A stretch of DNA of 64,000 nucleotides from assembly GCA_964057225.1 (NCBI GenBank), contig OZ059896.1, positions 5,456,001-5,520,000 of the forward strand, in the 5' to 3' direction. Source of the stretch: Auanema rhodensis (Eukaryota; Nematoda; Chromadorea; Rhabditida; Rhabditidae). This document shows positions 63,970 to 64,000 of this stretch, one piece after another. The notes below the pieces were generated by a model. That model was not told where the DNA came from. It did no database searches and was given only the letters and a program-made list of their open reading frames with translations. Position 1 is the stretch's first letter. Each line of letters starts with the position of its first letter. Made by a program: the position numbers and the translations under genes.

Positions 63970-64000
63970 TTGAAAAATGATGCATTAGTGTATGTTGAGT
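63970..64000 (+). repeat. Partial right-hand satellite unit
   Basis: The first 31 bases of a unit are present before the window ends, so the array continues to the right. Confidence 0.95.

Larger units (their letters stand above)
1..64000 (+). repeat. 351-bp satellite tandem array (182 full units)
   Basis: The same unit recurs without interruption from the first base to the last, always in the same orientation. The recurring TTG of the unit falls at 90, 440, 791 and so on to 63970, a span of 63,880 bp for 182 units, two bases less than 182 x 351. Spacing is exactly 351 bp except at eight units: 90, 2195, 3248, 4651 and 5704 are 350 bp, and 2896, 5352 and 32730 are 352 bp. Both window ends cut a unit, so the array extends beyond both sides. 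Composition is about 31% G+C. No transposon, unique spacer or inverted segment is present. Arrays of this kind are known from centromeric and heterochromatic regions of eukaryotes. The satellite family and species are not recognised. Assembly of such arrays is error prone, so the exact order of units should be treated with some care. Confidence 0.98.
56248..64000 (+). repeat. Right block: most diverse units, includes type D
   Basis: HNI units (56599, 58354, 59758, 61162), S units (56950, 57652, 58705, 60109, 61513, 62215, 62917), E-leader units (59056, 60811, 61864, 62215, 62566, 63268) and type D units alternate here. A 4-unit order D-HNI-S-ordinary is visible at 58003-59406 and 59407-60810. 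Units 56950 and 61513 share GTTTCC and TTTTTCGATTCC. CTTGAAAATCC, with G at p285, occurs only in this block. The last 31 bases are a cut unit starting at 63970. Confidence 0.88.

Noticed and set aside
1-64000. CRISPR array
   Set aside because: The repeats are 351 bp with no unique spacers between them, and no cas genes are present.
1-64000. tRNA, 5S or other RNA polymerase III genes
   Set aside because: I found no B-box-like GGTTCGANTCC or cloverleaf on reading the unit on both strands.
1-64000. Transposon or retroelement tandem array
   Set aside because: The unit has no terminal repeats, target-site duplications or recognisable enzyme domain. The dyads are internal and short. Derivation from an element fragment remains possible but unsupported.
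1-64000. Telomeric repeat or rDNA spacer
   Set aside because: No short telomere-type repeat and no rRNA sequence appear anywhere in the window.

Overview
The whole window is the inside of one satellite DNA array. A 351-bp unit is repeated head to tail in a single orientation for all 64 kb: 182 complete units plus a cut unit at each end. I see no flanking unique DNA, no transposon insertion, no inversion, no RNA gene and no credible protein gene. Units are phased here on a recurring TTG at unit position p1, so unit starts are 90, 440, 791 and so on to 63970. The reference unit is 3949-4299. It is about 31% G+C by hand count (108 of 351) and has 10 CpG dinucleotides against roughly 8 expected, so CpG is not depleted. 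A long homogeneous array near twice a nucleosome repeat length indicates a eukaryotic heterochromatic or centromeric/pericentromeric block. The lack of CpG depletion fits an invertebrate better than a vertebrate or plant, but I do not recognise the family and cannot name the organism.

Main subtypes, named by the leader just before each TTG: A (ATTAAG..CTTAAT leader), A' (as A, but TTT instead of TTC at p127-129), B (ATTGGG..CTCAAT leader, usually after CCACATCG), C (ATGGAG..CTCAAT leader, AATGC instead of ATTGC at p49-53), NIF (an AATAAA at p96-101), S (AAAAAGTTTCCCG), HNI (ACACAACA), E leader (ATTGAG..CTCAAT) and a strongly divergent type D. The 3' half also has two linked states: G-T-T (CAGGG, GAACTTAT, TTTTTAAG) and R-C-C (CACGG, GAACCTAT, TTTTCAAG).

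Layout: 1-2194 mostly A; 2195-6053 a duplicated four-unit block holding most length variants; 7107-9212 two 3-unit copies; 9564-14828 A/B/C mixtures with dimers; 14829-33783 a dispersed 5-unit module (A-A'-B-C-C) with expanded and contracted copies; 33784-39048 MK/P/C mixtures; 39049-48174 a 10-unit higher-order repeat in two full copies plus one shortened copy; 49930-53439 B-rich dimers; 53440-56247 NIF/S trimers; 56248-64000 the most diverse part, with type D.

No genes work together here. What stands out is structural. Each unit carries five short dyads, including an imperfect 51-nt hairpin. Two of the stems show paired A-T to G-C changes between subtypes. Length is almost invariant (eight 1-bp changes in 182 units, all in homopolymers) while substitutions are common. 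Several unequal-exchange or conversion breakpoints can be mapped to 24-78 bp. I did not find a new gene system.
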